This document shows positions 9,512-19,487 of a stretch of 64,000 nt of DNA, piece after piece. Source of the stretch: an uncultured Chlorobiaceae bacterium (GTDB lineage Bacteria > Bacteroidota > Chlorobiia > Chlorobiales > Chlorobiaceae); contig CAIRXW010000017.1 in assembly GCA_903882665.1 (NCBI GenBank), forward strand, positions 48,781 through 112,780, written 5' to 3'. The notes under the pieces were generated by a model that did not search any database, was not told the origin of the DNA, and saw only the letters and a program-made list of their open reading frames with translations. Position numbers and translations under genes: made by a program. How positions within the stretch are numbered: the first letter of the stretch is position 1; the number at the start of each line of letters is the position of its first letter.

Positions 9512-11639
9512 AAAGGGCTATGTTGTAAACAACAAAAGAGAGCAGCCAGGCCACAGAGAGTGAATAGGCCGAATAGAGCAGCACCGGGCGCCAGCGACCG
9601 ACCTCTTTTTTCATGACGCCGATAGCCGCCACGCAGGGGATATAGAGCAGTACAAAGACCATGAGGCTCAGAGCCGTTGCCCTGCTGAATGCGGGATCGT
9701 GCCGGAGAATCGTTTTCAGCTCCACCGGAGCGCCATCGCTTTGCCCTATGGAGTAGATGGTGGCAAGAGTGGAAACAACGACCTCCTTCGCGGCCAGGCC
9801 CGTTACAAGGGCAATGCCTATCCGCCAGTCAAAGCCAAGTGGCCTGATAAGGGGTTCAAGCACTTTGCCTGCCCTTCCTGCCAGAGAGTACTCGAGCTGT
9901 TCCGACCTTATGCGCAAGTCAAGCGCTCTTTGTCCAGCCTTTTTTTCGCCCTCACCCATGCTGCTCGCAGCGATACGCGCAGTTTCTGCCGAAAGTTTTG
10001 CCTGAAGTGCCCCGGAACGGGGATAATTGCTTACCGCCCAGATGATGATGACCGCACCGAGAATTAGTGTTCCCGCTTTTTTTAGATACATCAACGCTTT
10101 CACCTTTGCCTGGAACAGGACTGAGGCAAGTGTTGGCCAGCGATAGGGCGGCAGCTCCATAACAAAAGGCTCTGAATCGCTTTTCAGAACGGTTGACTTC
10201 AAAAGCCAGGCGGTCCAGAGGCCAACCACAATTCCGAGAAGATAGATGCCGAACATGACGTTGGCCGCCACATCGGGCGAAAAAAAAGCGGCGGTCAGCA
10301 ATACATAGACCGGTAGTTTGGCCCCGCAACTCATGAAGGGAATAATCATGATGGTGACAAGCCGGTCGGTTGGGCTTTTGAGCGTCCGTGTAGCCATGAT
10401 GGCCGGAATGGAGCAGCCGAATCCTGTTATCATGGGAATGAAGGATTTGCCATGGAGACCAAAACGGTGCATCAGCCGATCAATCACAAATGCGGCACGG
10501 GCCATGTAACCGGAAGCCTCAAGAAAGGAGAGTCCGATGAAGAGCAGAACGATATTTGGCAAAAAGAGCAGGACACCACCAACACCGGCAATAATGCCGT
10601 CAATGACGATAGAACGAAGCGTTTCATTCGGCAGAAGCGGGGCAATCACGGAGGCGATAAAGCTGAAAAAGAGGCCAAGGGCGCCCATAATCGGCGAAGC
10701 AAGGGTAAAGGTCAACTGAAATATGGCCCAGACCACCAGTAAAAAAATCGGCAGCCCAAGCACCCGGTTGAGCACCACCATGTCGATATAGTCGGTTGGC
10801 GTCGCCTTGACTCCTCCAGGGAAACGGACACACTCCTGCATGGCCCCCCGAATAAAGGCGTGACGGTCTTCGGTTATGAGGATTTCAGGCTCCGAATCAT
10901 GCAGCCGTTCAGCCTCGCGGAGGGCATCCTGAAGGGCAAGTTCAACTTTTACCCAGACAGGATAGCGCCGGACTTCGTTATACACTTCCCGGTCGTTCTC
11001 CAGCAGCTTGATGGCAAGCCACCGCGCATTGAAGCCGCTGAGTTCCCTCTGATGGAGAAGAAACGTGGTAATTTTTTCAACCGCAGCTTCAAGTTCAGGG
11101 CGAAAAAAAAGCTTGTTTTTATGGATCTCGATATCCTTTCGGGAAAGTCGAATAATATGATCGAGCAGGGAATCGAGTCCAATACCCTTTTTGGCTGATG
11201 TCGGGACAATGTGGCAGCCGAGAAGCTTCTGCAACTGCTTGATCTCGATAACAATGCCCTTTTCTTCAACCTCGTCGATCATATTGAGGGCAACAAAGAA
11301 ATCAACTTCGAGTTCCATGAGCTGCGTTGTCAAAAGAAGGTTCCGCTCAAGGTTTGGCCCTTCGACAACGTTGACAACAACATCGGGAGGTTCCTTGATC
11401 AGATACTCCCTTGTAACAATCTCCTCTGGCGAGTAGGGGGTTAGGGAGTAAATTCCGGGCAAATCAACCACCCTGATCTGGTACCCCTTGTACGCAAGAT
11501 AGCCCTCATGCTTCTCAACGGTCACTCCCGAAAAATTTCCGACTTTCTGGTGAGCACCGGTCAGTGCATTGAAAAGAGAGGATTTACCGCAGTTCGGATT
11601 CCCTGCAAGCGCAACCGTGATCTCCATCTCCTTGCTCAC
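9501..11639 (-). CDS. feoB: Ferrous iron transport protein B
   Basis: Inner-membrane Fe(II) permease with an N-terminal GTPase. G-domain motifs are clear: G1 GNPNCGKSS, a G2 region around NFSGVTVE, G3 DLPGIYS, and NMID as G4. Then come the membrane gates, including the conserved GFGCSIPA and about eight hydrophobic segments to the C-terminus. GTG 11639 overlaps the feoA stop as GTGA, suggesting coupling; ATG 11627 is an alternative. Length about 712, typical. Convergent with topA, overlapping its end by 11 bp. Confidence 0.95.
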   Translation of the reverse strand: MSKEMEITVALAGNPNCGKSSLFNALTGAHQKVGNFSGVTVEKHEGYLAYKGYQIRVVDLPGIYSLTPYSPEEIVTREYLIKEPPDVVVNVVEGPNLERNLLLTTQLMELEVDFFVALNMIDEVEEKGIVIEIKQLQKLLGCHIVPTSAKKGIGLDSLLDHIIRLSRKDIEIHKNKLFFRPELEAAVEKITTFLLHQRELSGFNARWLAIKLLENDREVYNEVRRYPVWVKVELALQDALREAERLHDSEPEILITEDRHAFIRGAMQECVRFPGGVKATPTDYIDMVVLNRVLGLPIFLLVVWAIFQLTFTLASPIMGALGLFFSFIASVIAPLLPNETLRSIVIDGIIAGVGGVLLFLPNIVLLFIGLSFLEASGYMARAAFVIDRLMHRFGLHGKSFIPMITGFGCSIPAIMATRTLKSPTDRLVTIMIIPFMSCGAKLPVYVLLTAAFFSPDVAANVMFGIYLLGIVVGLWTAWLLKSTVLKSDSEPFVMELPPYRWPTLASVLFQAKVKALMYLKKAGTLILGAVIIIWAVSNYPRSGALQAKLSAETARIAASSMGEGEKKAGQRALDLRIRSEQLEYSLAGRAGKVLEPLIRPLGFDWRIGIALVTGLAAKEVVVSTLATIYSIGQSDGAPVELKTILRHDPAFSRATALSLMVFVLLYIPCVAAIGVMKKEVGRWRPVLLYSAYSLSVAWLLSFVVYNIALFMG

Positions 11640-11902
11640 GACTCGCAACAGGAAAAGGAAGGCGCATCTCCCGGCTCCCCGACTTTACACACCATAACCC
11701 CCTCTGCCTCGGTTTTTCTCATGGCAAGATAGAGCCCCTTGAAAAAAATCTCAATCGGATCACCGAGCGGAGCTACCCTGAGCACCTTGAATTTTGTCCC
11801 CTTTATCAACCCCATATCCATAATCCTGCGCCTTATGACACTCTCCGCCTTCAAGGCCGTCACTTCAGCCTTGTCTCCCACCTTCAATTCGGATAACCGC
11901 AT
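11636..11902 (-). CDS. feoA: Ferrous iron transport protein A
   Basis: Small SH3-like cytosolic partner that stimulates FeoB. The 88-residue protein begins MRLSELKVGDKAEV and has the family pattern RRRIMDMGLIKGT, then a basic beta-barrel region; the C-terminus ends in a Cys-Cys pair. I used ATG 11902 because an in-frame start further upstream adds a non-conserved leader. It is the first gene of feoAB and has a promoter-like sequence about 45 bp upstream. I see no clear Fur box. Confidence 0.92.
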   Translation of the reverse strand: MRLSELKVGDKAEVTALKAESVIRRRIMDMGLIKGTKFKVLRVAPLGDPIEIFFKGLYLAMRKTEAEGVMVCKVGEPGDAPSFSCCES

Positions 11903-11944
11903 CGCATAATCTCCCTCAAAACAATAAAAAAACAAACAGGACGA

Positions 11945-11973
11945 ATAATATCCTATTTAATGCATACCAACAA
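11945..11973 (-). promoter_or_regulatory. Probable feoAB promoter
   Basis: On the minus strand: -35 TTGTTG (11973-11968), exactly 17 bp, -10 TATTAT (11950-11945), leaving about 40 nt of leader before feoA. Sigma-70-like by spacing and by a 5 of 6 match in the -10. Not tested. Confidence 0.5.
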
Positions 11974-12000
11974 CAAAAAATTGCATCCCGGAAAAAGAAG

Positions 12001-12381
12001 TTACCCGTGTACCGCCGCTACCCCGGGAAAGGGAGGCCAACCCATCCGTTCTCCACCAATCAGATGGGCGTGGATATGCAGAACGCTCTGCAGGGCATCC
12101 TTGCCGGTATTAAAAACAAGCCTGTAACCGGACTCCCTGATGCCGATGATCTCTGCCACGACTCCGGCGGCCAGAAGAATATGACCAGCAACAGCTTCAT
12201 CTTCCGGGCAAAGATCGTTGAGCGATGCGATATGCTTGACAGGAATGATCAGCACATGCTCCGGAGCTACAGGCGTGATGTCACGGAAAGCAACAACATG
12301 ATCATTGCGATAAACGACCGAAGCGGGTATCTCCCCCCGCACAATACGGCAAAACAGACAATCAGCTTCCTGTTGTATCAT
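12001..12381 (-). CDS. HIT family nucleotide-binding protein (HINT type)
   Basis: Purine-nucleoside phosphoramidase/hydrolase family. The 126-residue protein shows the N-terminal CLFCRIVRGEIP of the HINT branch and the histidine triad LHIHAHLIGG near residues 101-110, in which the middle histidine is the nucleophile. Usual length. The physiological substrate in bacteria is not settled. It stands alone between feoA and a lipoprotein, on the same strand as both. Confidence 0.93.
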   Translation of the reverse strand: MIQQEADCLFCRIVRGEIPASVVYRNDHVVAFRDITPVAPEHVLIIPVKHIASLNDLCPEDEAVAGHILLAAGVVAEIIGIRESGYRLVFNTGKDALQSVLHIHAHLIGGERMGWPPFPGVAAVHG

Positions 12382-12415
12382 AAGGGTTTCCTGTCCTGAC
12401 TCTTTATGGTGGTTC

Positions 12416-12931
12416 TCAAGGCTCCTGAACGACAGAGAGTGACGCGGTGCCGTTGCCAGTCATGAGCACAACTTTAAGCTTCTCTTTTTCTCCTGAAACA
12501 ACCCCCCCCGAGCTTTCACCGGAAGTCACAATGGTTGAAATATTTTTGAAACCATTGCTTTTAAGCTGGCTCTCGAACTCCTTGACAATATTCCCGGAAA
12601 CGTTCTCGCAGACAACGCTCCAGTTCTTTCCTTCCGGCGTTTCTGCGCGGGTAACTGCCTTTATCTTGCCCCAGGAAAACTTCGGTACGTCAGCAGGCAT
12701 ATCTGCCGGCCAGACTCCGTTGTTTCCCTGAATTTCAATTTTCTGCCCTTCGGACTGTATCGTTATGTTGTTGCCGCCGGAATTGACGGCAACCTTCTTG
12801 CCTGTAGACTGCTCAATCGCTTTTTCAACCAGCACATCTTCAATCTTTTTCTGGCAGGAGGTGATGGTTGCACTGACGGCAAGGAGTGCCAGGAGAATCC
12901 CGGCAGAACGGACTTTTGATGATAGAGGCAT
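12416..12931 (-). CDS. Hypothetical lipoprotein
   Basis: The 171-residue product has a lipoprotein signal (hydrophobic residues about 8-22 ending in the lipobox TITSC, Cys 26), so it should be lipid-anchored in the inner or outer membrane. The mature part has a basic, glutamine-rich start (about residues 27-45), a segment rich in Gly/Asn and a C-terminal region without cysteines; I recognise no domain. It lies 34 bp downstream-side of the HIT gene on the same strand but no functional link is evident. Confidence 0.8.
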   Translation of the reverse strand: MPLSSKVRSAGILLALLAVSATITSCQKKIEDVLVEKAIEQSTGKKVAVNSGGNNITIQSEGQKIEIQGNNGVWPADMPADVPKFSWGKIKAVTRAETPEGKNWSVVCENVSGNIVKEFESQLKSNGFKNISTIVTSGESSGGVVSGEKEKLKVVLMTGNGTASLSVVQEP

Positions 12932-13011
12932 CTTTTATAATTGTCTACGATAATGAAAAGATTCCAATAAAACTCCACTGCCATAATGTAGGCAAAAGCG
13001 GGGAAAACCTC

Positions 13012-14343
13012 TCACACCGTCGCGGAAGAATCTGCGGCATGAGTTGATGCCGGATTGGGAAGAGCAGACAACCTCAATGCAAGCACTTTATCGATCCTCT
13101 GTCCATCCAGGTCAACAATTTCGAGACTCCACTCTTCCCAGGTCACAATATCTCCAGTCCTCGGCATACGCCCAAGCAACCACATGATCAATCCACTGAG
13201 TGTATGATAGAGCCCTTTATCCTCTTCGGGCACAGATTTCAGCTCAAGGGTGTCTTTCAGTTCGGGCACAGGAATAAGACCGTCAAGGAGCCAGGAACCG
13301 TCCTGGCGTTCCACAGCCCATGAATCCTCAAGATTGCGGGGAACAAATTCTCCGGTGACAGCCTCAAGCATATCCTGAAGGGTAACCAACCCCTGAATTT
13401 CACCATACTCGTCCACAACAAAAACCATCTGGGTGCCTGAGGTTCTGAAATGGTCGAGCAGTTCCATGCCTGTAAGCGTTTCGGGGACATAGACGCAAGG
13501 CTGCAACTGCGAGGTAAACTCCGTAAGCCCCCCTTTCAGCGTTTTCGAGAGAAGCTGTTTGGCATTGACAACGCCAAGCAGTGATTGAAGACCACCATTG
13601 CAGACAGGAAAACGGGAGTGTTCCGATGCTGTCACCCTGTCGATATTCTCTTCAAGCGGCCGGGAAACGTCAAGAGAAACGATGTCTGCCCGTGGAACCA
13701 TCAGGGAACCAAGTTGACGGTCATCGAGACGGAAAACATTTCGCACCATCTCATGTTCATGCTGCTCAATCACACCGGCTTCAGAGCCCTCCACAAGCAT
13801 GGCATGAATCTCTTCCTCCGTAACGCTTGGCATGATGTGGGGGTGGTTTCCCGTCAGACGAAGAACGGCATCGGTGGAGGCCGTAAGCAGCCTGCCAAAC
13901 GGACGGGTCAAGGTTGCAAGCGCAAGCATGGGGCGTGCAACCATACAGGCAATTCCTTCCGGATTGAACATACCCAGCCGTTTTGGAACCAGTTCGCCAA
14001 TAACAATGGTGACGTAGGTAATGGTAAGCACAACAACAACCGTGGAAATAATATGACTTATTTCCGCGTCCATGCCAAACGATTGCAACCAGATAGCAAA
14101 GGGACTGGCAAGAGCCCCTTCTCCGACAATACCGTTAAGAATGCCAATAGAAGTAATGCCTATCTGTATGGTCGAAAGAAAACTTGAAGGTTCACGACCA
14201 AGCTTCATGGCAACGGCGGCAGCTTTTTCACCATCCTCGGCAAGTCTTGACAGACGGGAGCGCTTTGCCGTTACCAACGCAATTTCCGACATGGCAAAAA
14301 GTCCGTTGACAACAATCAAAACCAAAAGAAAGAGTATTTCCAT
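13012..14343 (-). CDS. CNNM/CorC-HlyC family membrane protein with CBS domains
   Basis: Member of the family often annotated as hemolysin-related or CorC-like, implicated in Mg2+/Co2+ efflux. Order in the 443 residues: CNNM (DUF21) membrane domain with about four hydrophobic segments, starting at the N-terminus and containing MSEIALVTAKRSRL; a CBS pair from about 200 to 330 (typical MVPRADIVSLD and FVVDEYGEIQGLVTLQDML); and a C-terminal CorC_HlyC domain. Start ATG 14343 directly precedes the first membrane helix. Single gene; transport specificity cannot be read from the sequence. Confidence 0.88.
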   Translation of the reverse strand: MEILFLLVLIVVNGLFAMSEIALVTAKRSRLSRLAEDGEKAAAVAMKLGREPSSFLSTIQIGITSIGILNGIVGEGALASPFAIWLQSFGMDAEISHIISTVVVVLTITYVTIVIGELVPKRLGMFNPEGIACMVARPMLALATLTRPFGRLLTASTDAVLRLTGNHPHIMPSVTEEEIHAMLVEGSEAGVIEQHEHEMVRNVFRLDDRQLGSLMVPRADIVSLDVSRPLEENIDRVTASEHSRFPVCNGGLQSLLGVVNAKQLLSKTLKGGLTEFTSQLQPCVYVPETLTGMELLDHFRTSGTQMVFVVDEYGEIQGLVTLQDMLEAVTGEFVPRNLEDSWAVERQDGSWLLDGLIPVPELKDTLELKSVPEEDKGLYHTLSGLIMWLLGRMPRTGDIVTWEEWSLEIVDLDGQRIDKVLALRLSALPNPASTHAADSSATV

Positions 14344-14594
14344 AAATTCAAAGGTTGAACTGCCCGGGACAAAAGAGAAAAAAATCACCGCCACCAAAAC
14401 AAGTCAGACGGCAGCGTCCCGAACCGCTCTGTTTTTTGCATAATTTTTGATCACTATGCCATACAGCTATACATTTATTCTTTGACTTCCAAAACATCAA
14501 TTTCAACTGGCAGTGACTGAAGCCATCCACGACGACCTCCAGATCGGTCAGGCAGAGATCGTCGCACCACCCGACCGAAGCATTACTCCACAGT

Positions 14595-15008
14595 TTACTT
14601 TCGGGCAATAAAGAGTGTCTTCACTTTTGCAATCAGTTGATTTTCTGTCAACCGCTCACAGGCTTCAACTCCCGTTACTTTTGTATGCAGATCATTGACC
14701 TTTTCGATCTCTTTGGCAAATTCAAGTTTTGCCTCCCCAGGGCCAAAAACAGCAATCTTCGAGGAATCGCCGAGCAACTCAATTACCTTGACGAAAAATG
14801 CGTGATACTGGTGTTTTCGCCGCTCCTCCGCAGTGTGTTCATTGAAGACAGCCTGCGCCACAACGGTTCCCCCAGCTTTCCAGCCTCCGGCAGGCTTGAG
14901 ATTACTTTCTGCACCAGACTCCACGTGTTGAACAACCGTTTGATCACCTTCAATTGAAACCAGAACAGCTTCCTTGTGGTCAATCCAGATACCCGTGTAT
15001 TTTTTCAT
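14595..15008 (-). CDS. Small protein with eRF1/Pelota-like pattern, function unknown
   Basis: A 137-residue soluble protein. ATG 15008 has an AGGAG site 10 nt upstream, which decides against the in-frame TTG at 15017. The sequence opens KKYTGIWIDHKEAVLV, has a His-rich centre (KHQYHAFFVKVIELL) and then FGPGEAKLEFAKEIE, a pattern reminiscent of bacterial eRF1/Dom34-like middle domains. This similarity is from memory, not a search. No signal peptide, no membrane segment. It is isolated, with about 250 bp free on its downstream side and 290 bp before sdhB, and I see nothing in either gap. Confidence 0.7.
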   Translation of the reverse strand: MKKYTGIWIDHKEAVLVSIEGDQTVVQHVESGAESNLKPAGGWKAGGTVVAQAVFNEHTAEERRKHQYHAFFVKVIELLGDSSKIAVFGPGEAKLEFAKEIEKVNDLHTKVTGVEACERLTENQLIAKVKTLFIARK

Positions 15009-15299
15009 GGCTGCCAAGCTCCTTCTGTGAAAATGTTTCTGAATGGTAAAAGAGATCCTTGATGATTCAACGACCGCGCTCCCTCAACAAGCTCAACTCC
15101 CAACAAAAGTTTGCGTGGCCACTTACCTTGCAATGTAAGCAAAAATTATTATGTCATTACAGAGCTTTTACTTTTGACGCAGCAAGACCCCTTCAGTACG
15201 TCAACAAGCAAGGCTGCAAGCACAGGAACCGCAGTGATGAACAGCGATCCTGTGCAGGGGATGAGAGCCCGATGAGGCAGCAAGAAACCCCGTTCTCTC

Positions 15300-16073
15300 T
15301 CAGAGGGATTCCTTGATCATCCGTTCCTTATCGGCAAAGAGTTTCGCGGCGAGAAACTGGCGGTTCATGCGGGCAATATTGACCACAGAAATTCCTTTTG
15401 GACACTCAGCCTCGCAGGCATAGGTATTGCTGCAACTGCCAAAACCAAGCTTGTCCATAGTGGCAACCATCTTCTGCACCCGTTTGGCGGCCTCAACCCG
15501 TCCCTGGGGAAGCAGGACAAGATGTGAGACCTTTGCGCCGACAAAAAGCATGGCTGCTGCATTGGAGCATGCCGCCACGCAGGCACCACACCCGATGCAG
15601 GTTGCGGCATCAAAGGCGGCATCCGACTTCTCCTTTGGCACCGCAATGGTATTGGCGTCAGGAACTCCGCCGGTATTCACCGATACGTAGCCGCCTGCCT
15701 GTATGATTTTATCAAATGCACTGCGATCAACAATGAGATCGCGAATGATGGGAAAGGCTTTTGCCCTCCATGGTTCAATATGGATGGTATCGCCATCAGT
15801 AAACGAGCGCATGTGAAGCTGGCACGTCGTAACTCCCTTGACCGGCCCGTGAGGACGTCCGTTAATATACAGACTGCATGTGCCGCAAATACCCTCCCGA
15901 CAGTCATGATCAAAGGCAACAGGATCGCCGCCGGTCATGATAAGCCTTTGATTGAGGGAATCGAGCATTTCAAAAAAGGAGCTGTCAGGCGAAACTCCTG
16001 AAATATCATAGGAAACCATCTCCCCTTTGACCGTAGCGTTGCTCTGTCGCCAGATTTTCAGCGTAAAGTTCAT
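15300..16073 (-). CDS. sdhB: Succinate dehydrogenase/fumarate reductase iron-sulfur subunit
   Basis: Electron-transfer subunit linking the flavoprotein to the membrane anchor. The 257-residue protein carries a 2Fe-2S plant-type ferredoxin pattern (CREGICGTC with a later Cys in TTCQLH), then a C-x2-C-x2-C motif in [11 protein letters not shown] and a further cysteine set in [14 protein letters not shown] for the other two clusters. ATG 16073 is chosen; a GTG two codons upstream is possible. It starts just after sdhA ends. In green sulfur bacteria this complex is expected to run as fumarate reductase in the reverse TCA cycle. Confidence 0.93.
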   Translation of the reverse strand: MNFTLKIWRQSNATVKGEMVSYDISGVSPDSSFFEMLDSLNQRLIMTGGDPVAFDHDCREGICGTCSLYINGRPHGPVKGVTTCQLHMRSFTDGDTIHIEPWRAKAFPIIRDLIVDRSAFDKIIQAGGYVSVNTGGVPDANTIAVPKEKSDAAFDAATCIGCGACVAACSNAAAMLFVGAKVSHLVLLPQGRVEAAKRVQKMVATMDKLGFGSCSNTYACEAECPKGISVVNIARMNRQFLAAKLFADKERMIKESL

Positions 16074-16082
16074 AATCACCGG

Positions 16083-18023
16083 TTATTTATAGCTCCGCTG
16101 GGAGAGCTTGATCTCATTGAATTGAAGTTCCTCACGGTGCAGCTCAGCAGCAGCATCACGCCCCTTGTGTTCCCATGCGCCAACAAAAGCAAACTTCTCG
16201 TCATTGCGCAATGCTTCGCCCTCGCTGGTTTGATACTCCTCCCTGAAATGGCCCCCGCACGACTCCTTTCGCTGCTGGGCATCGCGCACCATAAGCTGGC
16301 CGAGCTCAATAAAATCGGCCACCCGACATGCTTTTTCGAGTTCCGGATTGTATTCGTCCACTCCACCGGGAATGCGCACCCCTCGTGCAAATTCCTGACG
16401 CAGTTCAGTAAGCTGGTAGAGTGCTTCGGTAAGACCTGCATCGTTTCGGGCCATGCCGCAATACTCCCACATGATCTTGCCAAGACGACGATGGAAATGA
16501 TCGACCGACTCCTTGCCTGAGCTGTTTTTGATCTGCTTCAGGCGATCGGTTACTCCATTTGCTGCAAGAGTAAATTCGGACGAGGCTGTATCGAACCGTG
16601 GCGTATGAATTTCAGTCGCCAGATAGTTTCCGATGGTATAGGGAAGAATGAAATAGCCGTCAGCAAGGCCCTGCATAAGTGCTGACGCGCCGAGGCGGTT
16701 TGCTCCATGATCAGAAAAATTGCACTCTCCGATAGCATAAAGGCCGGGAATGGTGGTCATAAGATCATAATCAACCCAGAGGCCTCCCATGGTGTAATGC
16801 ACTGCCGGATAGATCATCATCGGCATTTCATAGGGACTTTCTGCAACAATCTGCTCGTACATCTGGAACAGGTTACCGTAAAGAGAGTCAATGGCGTCAT
16901 GCCCCTTGCGTTTGATGGCATCGGCAAAGTCGAGAAAAACAGCCATTCCGGTAGTGCCGACGCCGAAACCAGCATCGCAACGCTCTTTGGCCGCCCTTGA
17001 AGCCACATCCCTTGGTACAAGATTACCGAAAGCAGGATAACGACGCTCCAGATAGTAGTCACGATCCGCTTCAGCAATATCGGACGGCTTGATCTCTTTG
17101 TTTCTCAGTCTTTCAACATCTTTTTTCTTGGCCGGAACCCATATCCGTCCATCATTCCGCAGGCTTTCGCTCATCAGCGTGAGCTTTGACTGCGCATCAC
17201 CATGAACAGGAATACAGGTCGGGTGAATCTGGGTAAAGGCCGGGTTGGCAAACATCGCCCCTTTCCTGAAGGCGCTCCAGGCCGGTGTCACATTGGAACC
17301 CATGGCATTGGTGGAGAGAAAAAAGACATTCCCGTATCCGCCGCTTGCCAGTACAACAGCATGGGCTGCATGACGCTCTATCTCGCCGGTCACCAGGTTT
17401 CGGGCAATGACGCCCCGCGCTTTTCCGTCAATCAGCACCATATCAAGCACATCGCGACGGTTAAACAGGGTGACATTACCTGCCGCAATCTGACGGCTGA
17501 GAGCTCCGTAGGCACCAATCAAGAGCTGCTGTCCGGTCTGTCCCCTCGCATAAAAAGTCCTCGATACCTGTGCTCCCCCGAAAGAGCGGTTGGTCAGCAG
17601 ACCACCATACTCCCGGGCAAACGGCACACCCTGCGCCACACAAAGGTCGATAATCTGGTTGCTGACTTCAGCAAGACGATAAACGTTTGCTTCGCGAGCA
17701 CGATAATCGCCACCCTTGATGGTGTCGTAAAAGAGACGATAAGCGCTGTCTCCGTCGTTTGGATAATTTTTTGCTGCATTGATTCCTCCCTGCGCAGCAA
17801 TACTGTGTGCACGACGCGGTGTATCCTGGTAGCAGAATACCTTGACATTGTAACCGAGCTGCCCGAGCGATGCAGCAGCCGAGGCTCCGGCAAGACCGGT
17901 ACCGACGACAATGATATCAAGTTTGCGTTTGTTGTTGGGGTTTACCAGCTTGCAGCCCGATTTGTAGGCAGTCCATTTTTCAGCCACCGGCCCTTCAGGG
18001 ATTCTGGCGTTGAGGCGTGTCAT
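16083..18023 (-). CDS. sdhA: Succinate dehydrogenase/fumarate reductase flavoprotein subunit
   Basis: Catalytic FAD subunit interconverting fumarate and succinate. The 646-residue protein shows the dinucleotide motif [12 protein letters not shown] (about residue 38), the FAD-attachment region [12 protein letters not shown], the substrate segment HPTCIP and the catalytic RNDGRIW/PRDVASR arginine regions; [16 protein letters not shown] is the C-terminal FAD-domain signature. ATG 18023 is preferred over an in-frame upstream start because the family begins shortly before the FAD motif. It belongs to the soluble-anchor (non-E. coli) branch by length. Middle gene of sdhCAB. Confidence 0.95.
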   Translation of the reverse strand: MTRLNARIPEGPVAEKWTAYKSGCKLVNPNNKRKLDIIVVGTGLAGASAAASLGQLGYNVKVFCYQDTPRRAHSIAAQGGINAAKNYPNDGDSAYRLFYDTIKGGDYRAREANVYRLAEVSNQIIDLCVAQGVPFAREYGGLLTNRSFGGAQVSRTFYARGQTGQQLLIGAYGALSRQIAAGNVTLFNRRDVLDMVLIDGKARGVIARNLVTGEIERHAAHAVVLASGGYGNVFFLSTNAMGSNVTPAWSAFRKGAMFANPAFTQIHPTCIPVHGDAQSKLTLMSESLRNDGRIWVPAKKKDVERLRNKEIKPSDIAEADRDYYLERRYPAFGNLVPRDVASRAAKERCDAGFGVGTTGMAVFLDFADAIKRKGHDAIDSLYGNLFQMYEQIVAESPYEMPMMIYPAVHYTMGGLWVDYDLMTTIPGLYAIGECNFSDHGANRLGASALMQGLADGYFILPYTIGNYLATEIHTPRFDTASSEFTLAANGVTDRLKQIKNSSGKESVDHFHRRLGKIMWEYCGMARNDAGLTEALYQLTELRQEFARGVRIPGGVDEYNPELEKACRVADFIELGQLMVRDAQQRKESCGGHFREEYQTSEGEALRNDEKFAFVGAWEHKGRDAAAELHREELQFNEIKLSQRSYK

Positions 18024-18081
18024 TGAAAAGTATTGTGAGTGTTGTTTTTGGTAAAAAACACAGTCCTTGGTTGTTAATAAA

Positions 18082-18744
18082 TTATTTAAATAGATAAATA
18101 TAAATCGGAACAAGACTGAAACCGAGGACAATAAAGACCGAGTAGGCCGAACCGATAAACTTTACAGCATCGGTATACTTGCTGTGGTTCCAGCCAAGAG
18201 TCTGAAAAGCCGATTGCATGGCATGGTTCAGATGAATGCCAAGAAAAACAAAGGAGATAATATAGAGGAGTGAGTACCAGGGAGTTGAAAACAAAAGCAG
18301 CGTGCGGTGATAGAAATCGTGGCTTGCTATGCCGGGAGGTGGTGCTACAAGGCCGATCTTGATAAAGTAGAAATCAATAAAATGGAGAAAGAGGAAGATG
18401 AAGACAATGATACCGGTATGGAACATGTACTTCGAAAAGAAAGAGGTATCAGAGCTGTTGCCGCAGGTGTATGCAATTGGTCGGGCAGCACGATTCTGGA
18501 AGGAGACCAGCACTCCGAAAATGATATGAAGGAGAAATCCGGCGAAGAGGACGATCTCGAATACTTTGATAAGGGAGTTGGTGCCCATGAAGGTTGCGGC
18601 TTCTGTGAACATACGACCCCCATCATCTTTCAGCAGCATGAGATTGATGCCGAGATGCACACACAAAAATGTAACCAGAAAAAGCCCGGCAAGCGCCATA
18701 AGTACTTTTTTGGTAATAGACGAAAACATGAGCATGATGTTCAT
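18082..18744 (-). CDS. sdhC: Succinate dehydrogenase cytochrome b membrane anchor
   Basis: Single-polypeptide anchor of the Bacillus/Bacteroidetes type (220 residues), which replaces the SdhC/SdhD pair and binds heme b and quinone. Five hydrophobic segments can be traced, with histidines placed in or near them ([36 protein letters not shown]), the usual heme ligand positions. First gene of sdhCAB; 58 bp separate it from sdhA. Confidence 0.9.
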   Translation of the reverse strand: MNIMLMFSSITKKVLMALAGLFLVTFLCVHLGINLMLLKDDGGRMFTEAATFMGTNSLIKVFEIVLFAGFLLHIIFGVLVSFQNRAARPIAYTCGNSSDTSFFSKYMFHTGIIVFIFLFLHFIDFYFIKIGLVAPPPGIASHDFYHRTLLLFSTPWYSLLYIISFVFLGIHLNHAMQSAFQTLGWNHSKYTDAVKFIGSAYSVFIVLGFSLVPIYIYLFK

Positions 18745-18845
18745 ACTATGGTTATTTCAATGGGAAAGAACTGCGGATTTTATCCTGAGGGTCATAAGGT
18801 AAGTTCCTCTTTTTGAACTTCCAATAAAAAAATCACCCATTATCG

Positions 18846-19487
18846 TCACCTTTCAATCAAAGCAACCGCTCTGACGGGTGAGGCTTCAGCCCCGACAATG
18901 TTGAGTGGAATGCCGCAAAAGATGAACGGAGAATGCAATAGAGCTGGCGGACAGACAAGATTTTCGATGATAAAGATTTCTTGTTGCAGTAATATTTTGT
19001 GAACAGGAAAATCAGCAGATTCAGGTGCATCGACAGAAATCATATCAACACCGACTCCTTTAAGATGAAAACCGGTCAGCCACCGGGCTGCTTCGGGGGA
19101 GAGTACCGGGAATCCTTCGTAATAAAAAGGTGACCCCCAGTGTTGGCTCCACCCGGAACAAAGCAGCAGAAACTCACTTTTCTGGATGAGAGCCCGGAAA
19201 GGAAGAAGTGCTTCGACCGTAATAATCCCCCCGGTCAGACCTCGCAGATCAATCGCGACCCCCTTTCCGGCAAACCGCTCAACCGTAAACGCATCAAGCG
19301 AGCTGCCAGCCGGAAGGATGTGCGAAGGAAGATCGACATGGGTGCCGGTATGGGAGGAGATGGTCATAAGCTGCTCGGCAAACCCCTGCTCCCCAATGGA
19401 GGCAAGAGAGTGAAAGATCGGGGCGGGAGTGCCGGGATAACAGGGCATCGCAGCCTCAATGGTATGACTCAGATCAACAAACCTCAT
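18846..19487 (-). CDS. Cyclase/kynurenine formamidase family metal hydrolase
   Basis: Cyclase family (PF04199) hydrolase of 213 residues. It holds the metal-binding signature SSHTGTHVDLPSH (about residues 46-58; HxGTHxDxPxH) and a later SVDAPES acidic site. Members hydrolyse N-formylkynurenine or similar amides and lactones; no tryptophan-degradation genes are nearby, so the substrate is unknown. ATG 19487 overlaps the stop of the upstream alpha/beta hydrolase by one base (TGATG), so the two probably form an operon. Confidence 0.82.
   Translation of the reverse strand: MRFVDLSHTIEAAMPCYPGTPAPIFHSLASIGEQGFAEQLMTISSHTGTHVDLPSHILPAGSSLDAFTVERFAGKGVAIDLRGLTGGIITVEALLPFRALIQKSEFLLLCSGWSQHWGSPFYYEGFPVLSPEAARWLTGFHLKGVGVDMISVDAPESADFPVHKILLQQEIFIIENLVCPPALLHSPFIFCGIPLNIVGAEASPVRAVALIER

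Noticed and set aside
11903..12000. Fur box upstream of feoA
   Set aside because: AT-rich sequence only; no convincing match to the Fur consensus.
17202..18026. A 274-codon plus-strand open frame
   Set aside because: Antisense to sdhA, which is a highly conserved flavoprotein.
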